Assembly: GCA_963766365.1 (NCBI GenBank)
Contig: CAVXZK010000006.1
Coordinates: forward strand, 310,001-374,000
Direction of reading: 5' to 3'
DNA from: JALORV01 sp963766365
Lineage (GTDB): Bacteria; Pseudomonadota; Gammaproteobacteria; Burkholderiales; Burkholderiaceae_F
Length of the DNA: 64,000 bases
The position numbers and the translations under genes were made by a program. Under the pieces are notes generated by a model. It saw only the letters and a list, made by a program, of their open reading frames with translations, was not told the origin of the DNA and did not search any database. Below, piece by piece: positions 20,967 through 29,287 of this stretch (the first letter of the stretch is position 1; the number at the start of each line of letters is the position of its first letter).

Positions 20967-21532
20967 CGCTTGCTCCCTTGCCGCGCGGCGGCTTCCTGCA
21001 GCTCCAGCTTTGCGGGCCGTTCGACCCACTCGCCGGCGGCGTCCTGGACGATTTCCTTCAGATCCACTTCTGTTTCGCCAATCTTGGTGACCAGCCCGAA
21101 GTTCTGGCCCATGTAGTTGCCGGCCTTGACCATGAAGGTCTGGCCCGCGGCATCGATCAGGGCCACGTTGTTGCCCTGCTGGCGCAACGTTCCAACCATC
21201 TTGAGCTGGTCCAGCGGGAACCCTTCAAGGGCCTCGCGGCGGCGATCCAGATCGGGCTTGATCGCGCTCGTACTGGCGCGCGCCTGAGCCTGCCGAGCCA
21301 CGGCAAGGACCATCTTCTGCGCGTCGAACGGATCAATCAGCGCCTTGCCCTCATAGGCATACGGCGCAAACTGCTTGGGCTCGGGCACGGGCTGCGTGGT
21401 GGGCCGCATCGACTTGCGCGTCTCGTCCATCCAGGCACGCAGCTCGGTCTCTTCGCCACCGCCGCAGGCTGTCAGCCCGAGGGCGGTCAGCGCGAGCGCT
21501 AGCAGTCGCATTGGTCGGTTCAACGGTCTCAT
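20963..21532 (-). CDS. pilP: Type IV pilus inner-membrane lipoprotein PilP
   Basis: A 189-residue lipoprotein linking the PilMNO platform to PilQ. The signal peptide LLALALTALGLTAC ends in lipidated Cys. The C-terminal beta domain has LKMVGTLRQQGNNVALIDA and GNYMGQNFGLVTKIGE, typical of PilP. It overlaps pilO upstream and pilQ downstream by 4 nt each. Met8 is an alternative start that would give a more usual signal peptide. Confidence 0.95.
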   Translation of the reverse strand: MRPLNRPMRLLALALTALGLTACGGGEETELRAWMDETRKSMRPTTQPVPEPKQFAPYAYEGKALIDPFDAQKMVLAVARQAQARASTSAIKPDLDRRREALEGFPLDQLKMVGTLRQQGNNVALIDAAGQTFMVKAGNYMGQNFGLVTKIGETEVDLKEIVQDAAGEWVERPAKLELQEAAARQGSKR

Positions 21533-22170
21533 TTCGCCGGGCCCTTCGTCGGCTGTTTCGCCTTGCGCTGGCTGGCAAGCTCTTCAGCATCAAGATACCG
21601 GTACGTCTTGGCTGTCGCGTCCAGCGTCAATGAGCCCGCCTTGCCCGCAGCGAGGTTCAGGTTATTGAGCGTCACGATCCGCGGCAGATTGGCGATGTCG
21701 CTCGCGAATGCTCCCAGGTCGTGATACTTGCCGGTCAATTTGATTGCGATCGGCAACTCCGCGTAGTACTCCTTGACGTTGGTCTGGCCCGGTCGGAACA
21801 GCTCGAAGTCGAGGCCGCGGCCGACGCCCGCCTGGTTGATGTCCGACAGTAGTGCGTCCATTTCCGACTTGCTCGGCAGCTGCTTCTCGAGCGTCAGCAC
21901 GTACTGGCTGACCTGCTCGCGCTGCTTGCGAAGTTCATCGAGGTTGATCGCCTGCTGCAGCTTGCTCTTGTAGTCCTCTTTGAGCTTGGCTTCGTCGCTC
22001 TGCAGCTGTTCCAGTTGCTCCTTCTGACCGCTCCAGAGGCCGAACCAGCCGCCGACGCCGCAAGCGATGAGGACGATCAGCCAAAGCGTGATCCGCGGCG
22101 CCATGCGCCAGGTGCCGACGTTCTCGAGCGTCAGCCCCTTGAATTGCGAGAGTAGGTCTCGACTAGCCAT
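21529..22170 (-). CDS. pilO: Type IV pilus assembly protein PilO
   Basis: A 213-residue bitopic inner-membrane protein and partner of PilN in the alignment subcomplex. It has a short cytoplasmic N-terminus (including LENVGTWRMAP), a transmembrane helix near 28-46 (TLWLIVLIACGVGGWFGLW), a coiled coil (KEQLEQLQSDEAKLKEDYKS), then a ferredoxin-like periplasmic domain (YAELPIAIKLTGKYHDLGAF). Between pilN (18-bp gap) and pilP (4-nt overlap). Confidence 0.95.
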   Translation of the reverse strand: MASRDLLSQFKGLTLENVGTWRMAPRITLWLIVLIACGVGGWFGLWSGQKEQLEQLQSDEAKLKEDYKSKLQQAINLDELRKQREQVSQYVLTLEKQLPSKSEMDALLSDINQAGVGRGLDFELFRPGQTNVKEYYAELPIAIKLTGKYHDLGAFASDIANLPRIVTLNNLNLAAGKAGSLTLDATAKTYRYLDAEELASQRKAKQPTKGPAK

Positions 22171-22188
22171 CAGTGCCTCTTCATCGCG

Positions 22189-22857
22189 CTATTTCTTAGC
22201 CGCCGTCGGCGCCGCCGCTGACGCCGGCACGCCACTGGCTGCACTTGCTGCCGGACGCCCCTGCACCTGCTGCTGCTGCATTTGACTACGCTCCGGCGTC
22301 GGCTTCAGCCTGAAATTCAGCGAAAAGTCGAACACCCGGCGGTTGATACCGGCCGGGTTGCCACCCGCCACCTTGATCTCGATGAGTTCAGGGCGCTCCA
22401 GCACGCGCGAGTTGTTCTGCAGGTTGCGCAGGAACTCGGAGACCCGTTCGTTCGAAGCCGCCCAGCCGGTCACATTGACCCGTCGGTCGTCCTGCTTGAT
22501 CGTCTTCAGATAGATGCCCTCGGGAACCTGCTTGACGACTTCGTCGAGCAGATACACCGGCAGATTGCGGTCCGCCTGCAGGTCCTCGACCGCGCGCTGC
22601 CGCGCACGCAGGCCGTCGATCTCCGCCCGCAAGGTCGCGATCTCCTTGATCTGCGTATCGAGCTTGGCGTTCTCGTTGCGGATGAATTCGTTGCGTGCTT
22701 CCTGGTTCGCGATGTAACCCTGCAACACCGTCCAGACCGCTCCGATCATCACGACACCGGCAACCAGGGACAGTGCCGTCAGTGCCCAGAAGAGCTTCTT
22801 CTGCCGCTCGCGCTTGGCAGCGCGATGCGGCAATAGATTGACGCGAGGCGCGGTCAT
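22189..22857 (-). CDS. pilN: Type IV pilus assembly protein PilN
   Basis: A 222-residue bitopic protein. The N-terminus RVNLLPHRAAKRE is the PilM-binding INLLP-type motif. A transmembrane helix follows (LTALSLVAGVVMIGAVWTV), then a coiled coil and a periplasmic fold (DDRRVNVTGWAASNERVSEF). The tail is Ala/Gln-rich. GGAGG precedes the ATG at 22857. The start codon also overlaps the stop of a 22-codon mini-ORF. Confidence 0.95.
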   Translation of the reverse strand: MTAPRVNLLPHRAAKRERQKKLFWALTALSLVAGVVMIGAVWTVLQGYIANQEARNEFIRNENAKLDTQIKEIATLRAEIDGLRARQRAVEDLQADRNLPVYLLDEVVKQVPEGIYLKTIKQDDRRVNVTGWAASNERVSEFLRNLQNNSRVLERPELIEIKVAGGNPAGINRRVFDFSLNFRLKPTPERSQMQQQQVQGRPAASAASGVPASAAAPTAAKK

Positions 22858-22922
22858 TGAGGAACCTCCGCGCTACGCGCTGCGGTGCGAGCTTGCATGG
22901 GGCGGCCCAGCGCTGCGCTCAT
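22854..22922 (-). CDS. Candidate 22-residue coupling mini-ORF between pilM and pilN
   Basis: ATG at 22922 overlaps the pilM TGA (ATGA), runs 22 codons (MSAALGRPMQARTAARSAEV…), and its own TGA overlaps the pilN ATG (ATGA). It is open over the entire 61-nt gap in the one frame that joins both genes. It may be a translational bridge or a coincidence; the Ala/Arg-rich peptide has no recognisable family. pilN also has its own GGAGG. Confidence 0.35.
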   Translation of the reverse strand: MSAALGRPMQARTAARSAEVPQ

Positions 22923-23995
22923 TTATCGAACCTCCGCATCGCCAGGCCACAGGGCGTCAGCAGTGCCGGAGCATCCAGCCGAAGCTGCTTTTCGCGGATA
23001 TTCGGCGACACTTCCATGCCTTTAAAAGGTGAAATGACCGATGTCGGGACCTGGGCCCGTTCCATCAGCGCATCGGGCAGTCCGGAAAGCACGGCGGAGC
23101 CGCCTGCCAGCATGATCTGATCGACCCGGCTGTACGGAGTCGACGTGAAGAAGAACTGCAAGGCGCGGGTGATCTCGGTCGCGGCCGTGTCGATGAACGG
23201 CTTGAGCACGGTGGTCTCGTAATCCGCGGGCAGATCGCCGCTGCGCTTCTTCAGTTCCGCTTCCTCTGTCGGGATGCCATAGGCGCGCGAAATGTCACCG
23301 GTGAGCTGCTGGCCGCCGAACGGCTGCTCCCGCTCGTAGATCGCTTCACCGTCATGCATGACGGTGACGCTGGTGGTGTTGGCGCCGATATAGAACACCG
23401 CGATCACCAGCCCCTCGCCCGCGCTGGGCAGTTGCTCGATCAGGCGCTCGATGGCCGCACGCGATGAGTACGACTCGACGTCGATGACGATCGGCTTCAG
23501 TCCGGCCGCCTGCGCGACGGCGATGCGGTCCTCGACCTTCTCCTTGCGCGAGGCCGCGATCAGCACTTCGACGTCGTCGGGGGCATTCGGGATCGGTCCG
23601 AGTACCTGGAAGTCCAGGCTGACTTCATCCAGCGCAAAGGGGATGTACTGGTTCGCCTCGCTCTCCACCTGCATCTCGAGCTCTTCCTCGCGCAGGTTGC
23701 CGGGCAAGGCGATGCGCTTGGTGATGACGGCCGAGGCCGGCAGCGCCATCGAGACGTTGCGGATCTTGCCGCCGGCGCGTCGCCAGGCGCGCTTCACCGC
23801 CTCGGCGACCACGTCGATCTTGTCGACGTTGCCGTCCACGACGGCGCCGCGCGGCAGGGGTTCGATGGCGTAGCGTTCCAGCCGCATCATCCCCTTGCCG
23901 GCTTCCGACAGTTCGACGATCTTGACACTGGACGAGCCGATATCCAGCCCGATTAGCGGCGGTGTCTTGGCTGCAAAGGGCAGTTCGAAAGCCAA
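22919..23995 (-). CDS. pilM: Type IV pilus assembly ATPase-like protein PilM
   Basis: A 358-residue cytoplasmic actin-like protein that binds ATP and the PilN tail. Phosphate-1 region GLDIGSSSVKIVELS near the N-terminus, AVFYIGANTTSVTVMHDGE (phosphate-2), and LAGGSAVLSGLPDALMERAQ (adenosine). First gene of pilMNOPQ, transcribed away from mrcA. Confidence 0.96.
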   Translation of the reverse strand: MAFELPFAAKTPPLIGLDIGSSSVKIVELSEAGKGMMRLERYAIEPLPRGAVVDGNVDKIDVVAEAVKRAWRRAGGKIRNVSMALPASAVITKRIALPGNLREEELEMQVESEANQYIPFALDEVSLDFQVLGPIPNAPDDVEVLIAASRKEKVEDRIAVAQAAGLKPIVIDVESYSSRAAIERLIEQLPSAGEGLVIAVFYIGANTTSVTVMHDGEAIYEREQPFGGQQLTGDISRAYGIPTEEAELKKRSGDLPADYETTVLKPFIDTAATEITRALQFFFTSTPYSRVDQIMLAGGSAVLSGLPDALMERAQVPTSVISPFKGMEVSPNIREKQLRLDAPALLTPCGLAMRRFDK

Positions 23996-24397
23996 AGCGG
24001 TACTCCCTGCGACGGAATCAGCTCGGTGTCACTCGGATTCAGATTTCCGCGGATGCTGTGAAAGGGGACACCCGCCCTCCCGGCCGCCAGAACACCCGGC
24101 TTGACGCCGGTTTTTCCTTAATTTTCGCGTGTTTACCGCGTTTTCGTTGGATGGCACTTGAGATCCTAACAACATACACAAGTCAACTACAAGCCCCGCG
24201 TTCAGCCTAACCGTGACCCTTTTGAGGGATTAACAACGAACCGTTGCTGACGAGGTGCGTCAAACACCACGGTTCGCCGGAATTCACCAAAGGTCCCGGC
24301 CGGCGATTGCACGGCTCCTATAATTCCCGACTCTTCGTGCAGCGAAGCGCAAATAAGCGGTCACTCGCACGCCCAGTTCCCTCCAGCGACGGTCCAC
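23996..24397. other. 402-bp intergenic region between pilM and mrcA
   Basis: Divergent control region with no convincing ORF. It holds a weak minus-strand promoter for pilM (24163-24192). A small hairpin CCGGC-ttgac-GCCGG followed by five T on the plus strand (24096-24115) looks like a short terminator but has no plus-strand gene upstream. A TATAAT at 24319-24324, about 75 bp ahead of mrcA, is a candidate -10 with no good -35. It is more AT-rich than its surroundings. Confidence 0.5.
24163..24192 (-). promoter_or_regulatory. Candidate pilM promoter
   Basis: On the minus strand TTGTAG, an 18-bp spacer, then TAGGAT, giving a leader of about 160 nt before pilM. Each box differs from the sigma-70 consensus at two positions; it is the best candidate in the region. 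Confidence 0.35.
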
Positions 24398-26773
24398 GTG
24401 TCCGAGGACAAGCCCGGCATCGATAGCGAAGTTCCGCCTGCCCCACCTAAGCGGCCCTGGTATGTCAGGACACTGCTGTGGATGACCGGGCTCGCCGGCG
24501 CCGCGGCGGTCGCCGTTGCGCTGCTGCTCACGTTCGCCTTTGCCGTCGTGTATGCGAACCTGCCGCCAATCGATGCGCTGACCGACTACCGTCCCAAGAT
24601 CCCGCTGCGGGTGTGGACCGCCGACGGCCTGCTGATGGGTGAGTTCGGCGAAGAGCGCCGCGATTACGTCGCGGTCGCCGACATGCCGGAACTGATGAAG
24701 AAGGCGATCCTCGCTGCCGAGGACGACCGCTTCTACGAGCATCGTGGCGTCGATTACGCCGGCCTTGCACGCGCCGCGCTGTCCAACTTCGTCTCCGGAC
24801 GGCGGGGCCAGGGCGGCAGCACGATCACGATGCAGGTCGCTCGCAATTTCTTCCTCAGTTCGGAACGCAGCTACATCCGCAAGATCTACGAGATTGCGCT
24901 GGCAATCAAGATCGAGTCCTCGCTGTCCAAGGACCGGATCTTCGAGGTCTATGCGAACCAGATCTTCCTTGGCCAGCGCGCATACGGTTTCGCCGCGGCG
25001 TCGCAGGTGTATTTCGGAAAGAAGCTCAACGAGCTGACGGTTGCCGAGATGGCAACCCTTGCCGGCCTGCCAGTAGCGCCCAGCGCCTTCAACCCGTTCG
25101 TCAATCCGAAGCGGGCCAAGAGCCGCCAGCAGTATGTCCTGACGCGCATGCTCGATCTCGGCTATATCGACCGGCCGACCTACGAGACCGCGCTGGAGCA
25201 GGAACTGAAGCCGCGACAGGCTCACGGGCTGGCCGCCGAACCCGGTCGCGTCCGGCTGCATGCCGAGTTCGCCGCCGAACTTGCCCGCCAGCTGGTGTTC
25301 GAGGTGTTCCGCGACGAGACCTATACGCGCGGCCTGAACGTCGTGACGACGATCCGGCGTGCAGACCAGGAGGTCGCCTACATCGCGCTGCGCAAGGCAG
25401 TGATGGATTACGACCGCAAGTACGGATACCGCGGGCCCGAGGCCTTCATCGACATTGCCGGCGACCCGCCCATGCGCGACCAGCGCATCGAGGATGCACT
25501 GGTCGAGGCGATCGACAGCCCTAATCTGATCCCGTCAGTTGTGCTGGAAGCTTCGCCGCAACTGGTACGGCTTGCGCTCCAGGGCGGGCAGACGATGGAG
25601 ATCAAGGCCGATGGCCTCAAGTTTGTTGCACCGTCGCTGTCGCCGAAGGCCCAGCCCAATCGGCGCATCGTGCCCGGTGCCGTCGTCCGCGTTGCCCGAA
25701 ACGACAAGTCTGTGTGGGAGATCGTCCAGCTGCCGCAGGTCGAAGCCGCGTTCGTCGCCGCCAGTTCGCGCGACGGCGCGATCCGTGCACTGGTCGGCGG
25801 CTTCGACTTCAACCTCAACAAGTTCAATCACGTCACTCAGGCCTGGCGACAGCCCGGATCGAGTTTCAAACCATTCATCTACTCCGCGTCGCTCGAGAAG
25901 GGCTTTACACCGAGCACGCTGGTGAACGACGCGCCCCTGTCGATCGATCCGGACATGACCGGCGGCCAGGTATGGGAGCCGAAGAACTACGACGGCAAGT
26001 TCGAGGGGCCGATGCGGCTGCGCCAGGGCCTGGCCAGATCGAAGAACCTGGTGTCGATCCGCATCCTGCAGGCCATCGGACCGCGCTACGCCCAGGACTG
26101 GGTAACGCGCTTCGGGTTCGAGCCGGACAAACACCCGGCCTACCTGACGATGGCGCTCGGCGCCGGCTCGGTCACGCCGTGGGTGCTACTGAATGGCTAC
26201 GCAGTGTTCGCCAACGGCGGCTATGGCCTGCAACTGCACCTGATAGGCAAAGTCACCGATGCCAACGGCAAGACGCTGATGCAGGCGCAGCCGGTCGCGG
26301 CGGGCGCGGACGCCGTGCGCGTCCTGAACGAGCGCAATGCGTTCGTCATGGACAGTCTGCTGAAGGAAGTGGCGCGCAGCGGTACCGCCGCCCGTGCCTC
26401 CGCAGCGCTCAAGCGCACGGACATCGGCGGCAAGACCGGCACCACCAACGACTCGCACGACGCCTGGTTTGCCGGCTATGGCGGCGACCTCGTCGCCGTC
26501 GCGTGGATGGGTTTCGACCAGCCGCGGCCGCTGGGCGAGCGCGAGACCGGTGGCGGTCTCGCTCTGCCGATCTGGATCAGCTACATGTCACGCGCGCTCG
26601 GCGGCGTGCCCGAGGTCGTGCGCAGCGCACCCAACGGAGTCGTGCAACTGGGCGGCGAGTACTACTACGTCGAGCACCAGCCGGGTCAGGGGGTAGCCAG
26701 CCTGGGCATGGAGGACGCGTTGCCGCTTGAAGAGCAGATCAAGCGCGAGGCCGTGCGCGAGCAGATCTTCTGA
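24398..26773 (+). CDS. mrcA: Penicillin-binding protein 1A
   Basis: A 791-residue bifunctional peptidoglycan synthase (also named ponA). GTG start at 24398; the cytoplasmic N-terminus is Pro-rich and a transmembrane anchor lies near 30-50. The glycosyltransferase domain has AAEDDRFYEHRGVD and GGSTITMQVARNFFL. The transpeptidase has the nucleophile in QPGSSFKPF (SxxK), SKN (RSKNLVSIR) and KTG (IGGKTGTTNDSHDAWFAGY). An OB-like insert lies between the domains. Divergent from pilM, a common arrangement in beta- and gammaproteobacteria. Confidence 0.96.
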   Translation: MSEDKPGIDSEVPPAPPKRPWYVRTLLWMTGLAGAAAVAVALLLTFAFAVVYANLPPIDALTDYRPKIPLRVWTADGLLMGEFGEERRDYVAVADMPELMKKAILAAEDDRFYEHRGVDYAGLARAALSNFVSGRRGQGGSTITMQVARNFFLSSERSYIRKIYEIALAIKIESSLSKDRIFEVYANQIFLGQRAYGFAAASQVYFGKKLNELTVAEMATLAGLPVAPSAFNPFVNPKRAKSRQQYVLTRMLDLGYIDRPTYETALEQELKPRQAHGLAAEPGRVRLHAEFAAELARQLVFEVFRDETYTRGLNVVTTIRRADQEVAYIALRKAVMDYDRKYGYRGPEAFIDIAGDPPMRDQRIEDALVEAIDSPNLIPSVVLEASPQLVRLALQGGQTMEIKADGLKFVAPSLSPKAQPNRRIVPGAVVRVARNDKSVWEIVQLPQVEAAFVAASSRDGAIRALVGGFDFNLNKFNHVTQAWRQPGSSFKPFIYSASLEKGFTPSTLVNDAPLSIDPDMTGGQVWEPKNYDGKFEGPMRLRQGLARSKNLVSIRILQAIGPRYAQDWVTRFGFEPDKHPAYLTMALGAGSVTPWVLLNGYAVFANGGYGLQLHLIGKVTDANGKTLMQAQPVAAGADAVRVLNERNAFVMDSLLKEVARSGTAARASAALKRTDIGGKTGTTNDSHDAWFAGYGGDLVAVAWMGFDQPRPLGERETGGGLALPIWISYMSRALGGVPEVVRSAPNGVVQLGGEYYYVEHQPGQGVASLGMEDALPLEEQIKREAVREQIF

Positions 26774-26805
26774 GCACTCGCGGCATCGCGCCGCGCTGAC
26801 TGCAG

Positions 26806-27135
26806 CTAGGCGGGCGTTCGACCGCCGAAGACGATCGGCGTACCTCCGAGGGCCGACAGGATCCGAGACAGGGAGGCAAAGAATTCGCTGCCATCCCGGG
26901 TGTCATGCCAGCCGCCATCGACCCAGGAGTAATGATGTGCTCCGCTGCGCGCAGCCAGCCAGAGTTGCTGCATCGGCGCCTGGCTGTTGACGACGACGCG
27001 CGAGCCATCTTCAAGCTCGAGCGTGAGGACGTTGCCGGAGCGGGAAAGTTCGATGTCGACGTCGGCGGCATCGATCGCGGTTTCGACCTGTTGCAGCGCC
27101 ACCTCGGCGCGCTCGAGAAATTCAGATTCGGTCAT
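26806..27135 (-). CDS. cyaY: Iron donor protein CyaY (frataxin homologue)
   Basis: A 109-residue frataxin-fold protein that binds iron and modulates Fe-S cluster assembly. The start is the ATG at 27135 (MTESEFLERAEVAL); the acidic first helix carries the iron-binding side (AIDAADVDIELSRSG). The beta-sheet has VLTLELEDGSRVVVNSQAPM, QLWLAARSGAHHYSW and the C-terminal helix EFFASLSRILSALGG. Only 18 bp separate it from divergent lptM. Convergent with mrcA. Confidence 0.94.
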   Translation of the reverse strand: MTESEFLERAEVALQQVETAIDAADVDIELSRSGNVLTLELEDGSRVVVNSQAPMQQLWLAARSGAHHYSWVDGGWHDTRDGSEFFASLSRILSALGGTPIVFGGRTPA

Positions 27136-27153
27136 GCTAGATTCGTTCGCACT

Positions 27154-27345
27154 ATGACTGGGCCTCGATTGCACATTCTAGGCATCGCGGTCGCGCTCGG
27201 CCTCGCCGGTTGCGGCCAGAAGGGCCCACTGTACCTGCCGCCACCCGTCGCAGCGCCGCAATCGCGCCCGCCGTCGGACACACCGGCCGAACGACCGTCC
27301 AGTCGCGCCCTCGACGGAGTGCCCTCGACCAGCGAAACGCGATGA
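27154..27345 (+). CDS. lptM: Small lipoprotein LptM (YifL-like)
   Basis: A 63-residue outer-membrane lipoprotein. The signal peptide ends LGLAGC (Cys20), followed at once by GQKGPLYLPP, the conserved LptM signature. LptM assists LptD disulfide and LPS-transport assembly in enteric bacteria. The rest is Pro/Ser-rich. Its stop overlaps the lysA start (ATGA), the usual lptM-lysA pair. Confidence 0.9.
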   Translation: MTGPRLHILGIAVALGLAGCGQKGPLYLPPPVAAPQSRPPSDTPAERPSSRALDGVPSTSETR

Positions 27346-28616
27346 CGACGGCGCTTTCCGCCGCGGTCGGGTTCGACACTCGCGAAGGACAGCTGTTTTG
27401 CGAAGAGGTGCCGGTTGCCGACCTCGCCGCACGCTTCGGCACGCCGCTTTACGTCTATTCACGCGCCGCCATTACCACCGGGTACGCGTCGTATGCCGAC
27501 GCACTCGCCGGCCGCCGTTCGCTGGTCTGTTACGCGATGAAGGCGAACTCGAACCTGGCGGTGCTCAATGTGCTGGCCCGACTCGGCGCCGGCTTCGACA
27601 TCGTGTCGGCCGGGGAACTGGCGCGGGTGCTTGCCGCTGGCGGCGACCCCGGCAAGGTCGTGTTCTCCGGCGTGGGGAAGACTGATGCCGAGATCGCACG
27701 GGCGCTCGAAGCCGGCATCCTCTGTTTCAATATCGAGTCGGCCGGTGAACTCGAACGCATCGACCGCGTCGCGCGCCAGCTCGGCCGCATCGCACGCATC
27801 TCGATCCGCGTCAATCCGGACGTCGATGCCCGCACGCACCCTTACATCTCGACTGGTCTGAAAGACAACAAGTTCGGCGTTAGCGCCAAAGAGACGCTGC
27901 TGCTGTACCGGCGCGCCGCGGAAAAGAACGGCCTCGAAGTCGCAGGGATCGACTGCCACATCGGCTCGCAGATCACTGAATTGGATCCGTACCTGGATGC
28001 CGCCGATCGCGTGCTCGATCTGGTCGGCGCGATTGAAGACGCCGGCATCCGCCTGCACCACATCGATTTCGGCGGCGGCCTGGGCATCCGTTACCAGTCT
28101 GAAGCCCCACCTGTCAGCGGAACGCTGGTGACCGCACTGCTGCACAAGCTGGACACCCGCGGTCTTGGAGATCGCACCGTGATGTTCGAGCCCGGGCGAT
28201 CGATCGTCGGCAATGCCGGCATCCTGGTGACTCGCGTGGAGTACCTGAAGCACGGCGCAACGCGCAACTTCGCGGTGGTCGATGCGGCGATGAATGACCT
28301 GCTGCGTCCCACGCTCTACGACGCCTGGATGGGCGTCGTGCCGGTGGTCCCGGGTGCGGCCACTGCGCAGACTTACGACATCGTGGGGCCCATCTGTGAA
28401 TCCGGCGACTGGCTCGCCCGTGATCGCCAACTCGCAATTTCGCCGGGTGACTTGCTCGCGATCACCAGCGCCGGCGCTTACTGCATGGCGATGAGTTCGA
28501 ACTACAACACCCGGCCACGGGCGGCCGAAGTCATGGTCGACGGCAATCGGGCTTATTGCGTGCGTCGACGCGAGACGGTGACCGAACTCCTTGCCGGCGA
28601 ATCGACACTGCCCTGA
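27342..28616 (+). CDS. lysA: Diaminopimelate decarboxylase
   Basis: A 424-residue PLP enzyme making lysine from meso-DAP. The PLP lysine lies in VCYAMKANSNLAVL. Further motifs are DCHIGSQITELDPY, the phosphate-binding HHIDFGGGLGIRY, MFEPGRSIVGNAGIL, the cysteine-containing GPICESGDWLARDR and GAYCMAMSSNYNTRPR. The ATG at 27342 overlaps the lptM stop. The last 64 bp overlap the 3' end of msrQ on the other strand. Confidence 0.96.
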   Translation: MTTALSAAVGFDTREGQLFCEEVPVADLAARFGTPLYVYSRAAITTGYASYADALAGRRSLVCYAMKANSNLAVLNVLARLGAGFDIVSAGELARVLAAGGDPGKVVFSGVGKTDAEIARALEAGILCFNIESAGELERIDRVARQLGRIARISIRVNPDVDARTHPYISTGLKDNKFGVSAKETLLLYRRAAEKNGLEVAGIDCHIGSQITELDPYLDAADRVLDLVGAIEDAGIRLHHIDFGGGLGIRYQSEAPPVSGTLVTALLHKLDTRGLGDRTVMFEPGRSIVGNAGILVTRVEYLKHGATRNFAVVDAAMNDLLRPTLYDAWMGVVPVVPGAATAQTYDIVGPICESGDWLARDRQLAISPGDLLAITSAGAYCMAMSSNYNTRPRAAEVMVDGNRAYCVRRRETVTELLAGESTLP

Positions 28617-29287
28617 AGGCTCCGGTTTGGCGAGAAGGCCTGCCTGCGGGTCCGTGACGACACGGCATTCAGCACGCGGACGCCCAGCAGCACTGCCAGC
28701 ACGGCCGCGTAGATCATCGGCTCCGACAGGTCGTTCTTCGCGAGCTTGTGGAACCAGTAGTGCAGCACGCCCAGCACGCCGATCAGGTACACCGAGCGGT
28801 GCAGGCGCTGCCAGTTGCGACCCCCCAGTCTTCGCACCATCGCCTGGGTCGAGGTCAGGGCCAGCGGCACCATCAGCGCAAAGGCGACGAAACCGAACGT
28901 CAGGTAGGGCCGTTTCAGGATGTCAGCAAGGATCGATGTCCAGTCGAACCAGTGGTCGAACCAGACAAACGCGACGACATGCAGGGTCGCGTAGAAGAAG
29001 GAGTAGAGGCCCAGCATGCGGCGCAACCGTACGAGCCAGGTCCATCCGGTGAGCCGGCGCGCCGGAGTCACCGCAAGCGTCACCAGCAGCAGCACCAGCG
29101 TCCAGGTGCCGAGCCATCTCAGGATCTCCTCGACGGGATTCGCTCCCAGATCACCGGCGACGCCGCGCTGGATCAGCAGGGCCAGCGGCACGGCAGCCAG
29201 CGTGAAGACCACTGCTCGCACCGCCGCCAGCGCCCGCGGCGTGAGCACTGACGGAACAACACTGAAGGCGCGACCCGGACCGGCCAT
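28553..29287 (-). CDS. msrQ: Heme-binding subunit MsrQ of the methionine sulfoxide reductase system
   Basis: A 244-residue inner-membrane b-type cytochrome that passes electrons to MsrP. About six helices; heme-ligand histidines are in YATLHVVAFVW and YLIGVLGVLHYWFHK. Further motifs are RRLTGWTWLVRLRRMLGL and LGGRNWQRLHRSVY. The ATG shares one base with the msrP stop (TGATG). The C-terminus is extended by about 25 polar residues that lie antisense to the lysA end. Confidence 0.93.
   Translation of the reverse strand: MAGPGRAFSVVPSVLTPRALAAVRAVVFTLAAVPLALLIQRGVAGDLGANPVEEILRWLGTWTLVLLLVTLAVTPARRLTGWTWLVRLRRMLGLYSFFYATLHVVAFVWFDHWFDWTSILADILKRPYLTFGFVAFALMVPLALTSTQAMVRRLGGRNWQRLHRSVYLIGVLGVLHYWFHKLAKNDLSEPMIYAAVLAVLLGVRVLNAVSSRTRRQAFSPNRSLQGSVDSPARSSVTVSRRRTQ

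Noticed and set aside
24096..24115. Plus-strand terminator in the pilM-mrcA gap
   Set aside because: Only a 5-bp stem and no plus-strand gene upstream; recorded only as a note within the intergenic entry.
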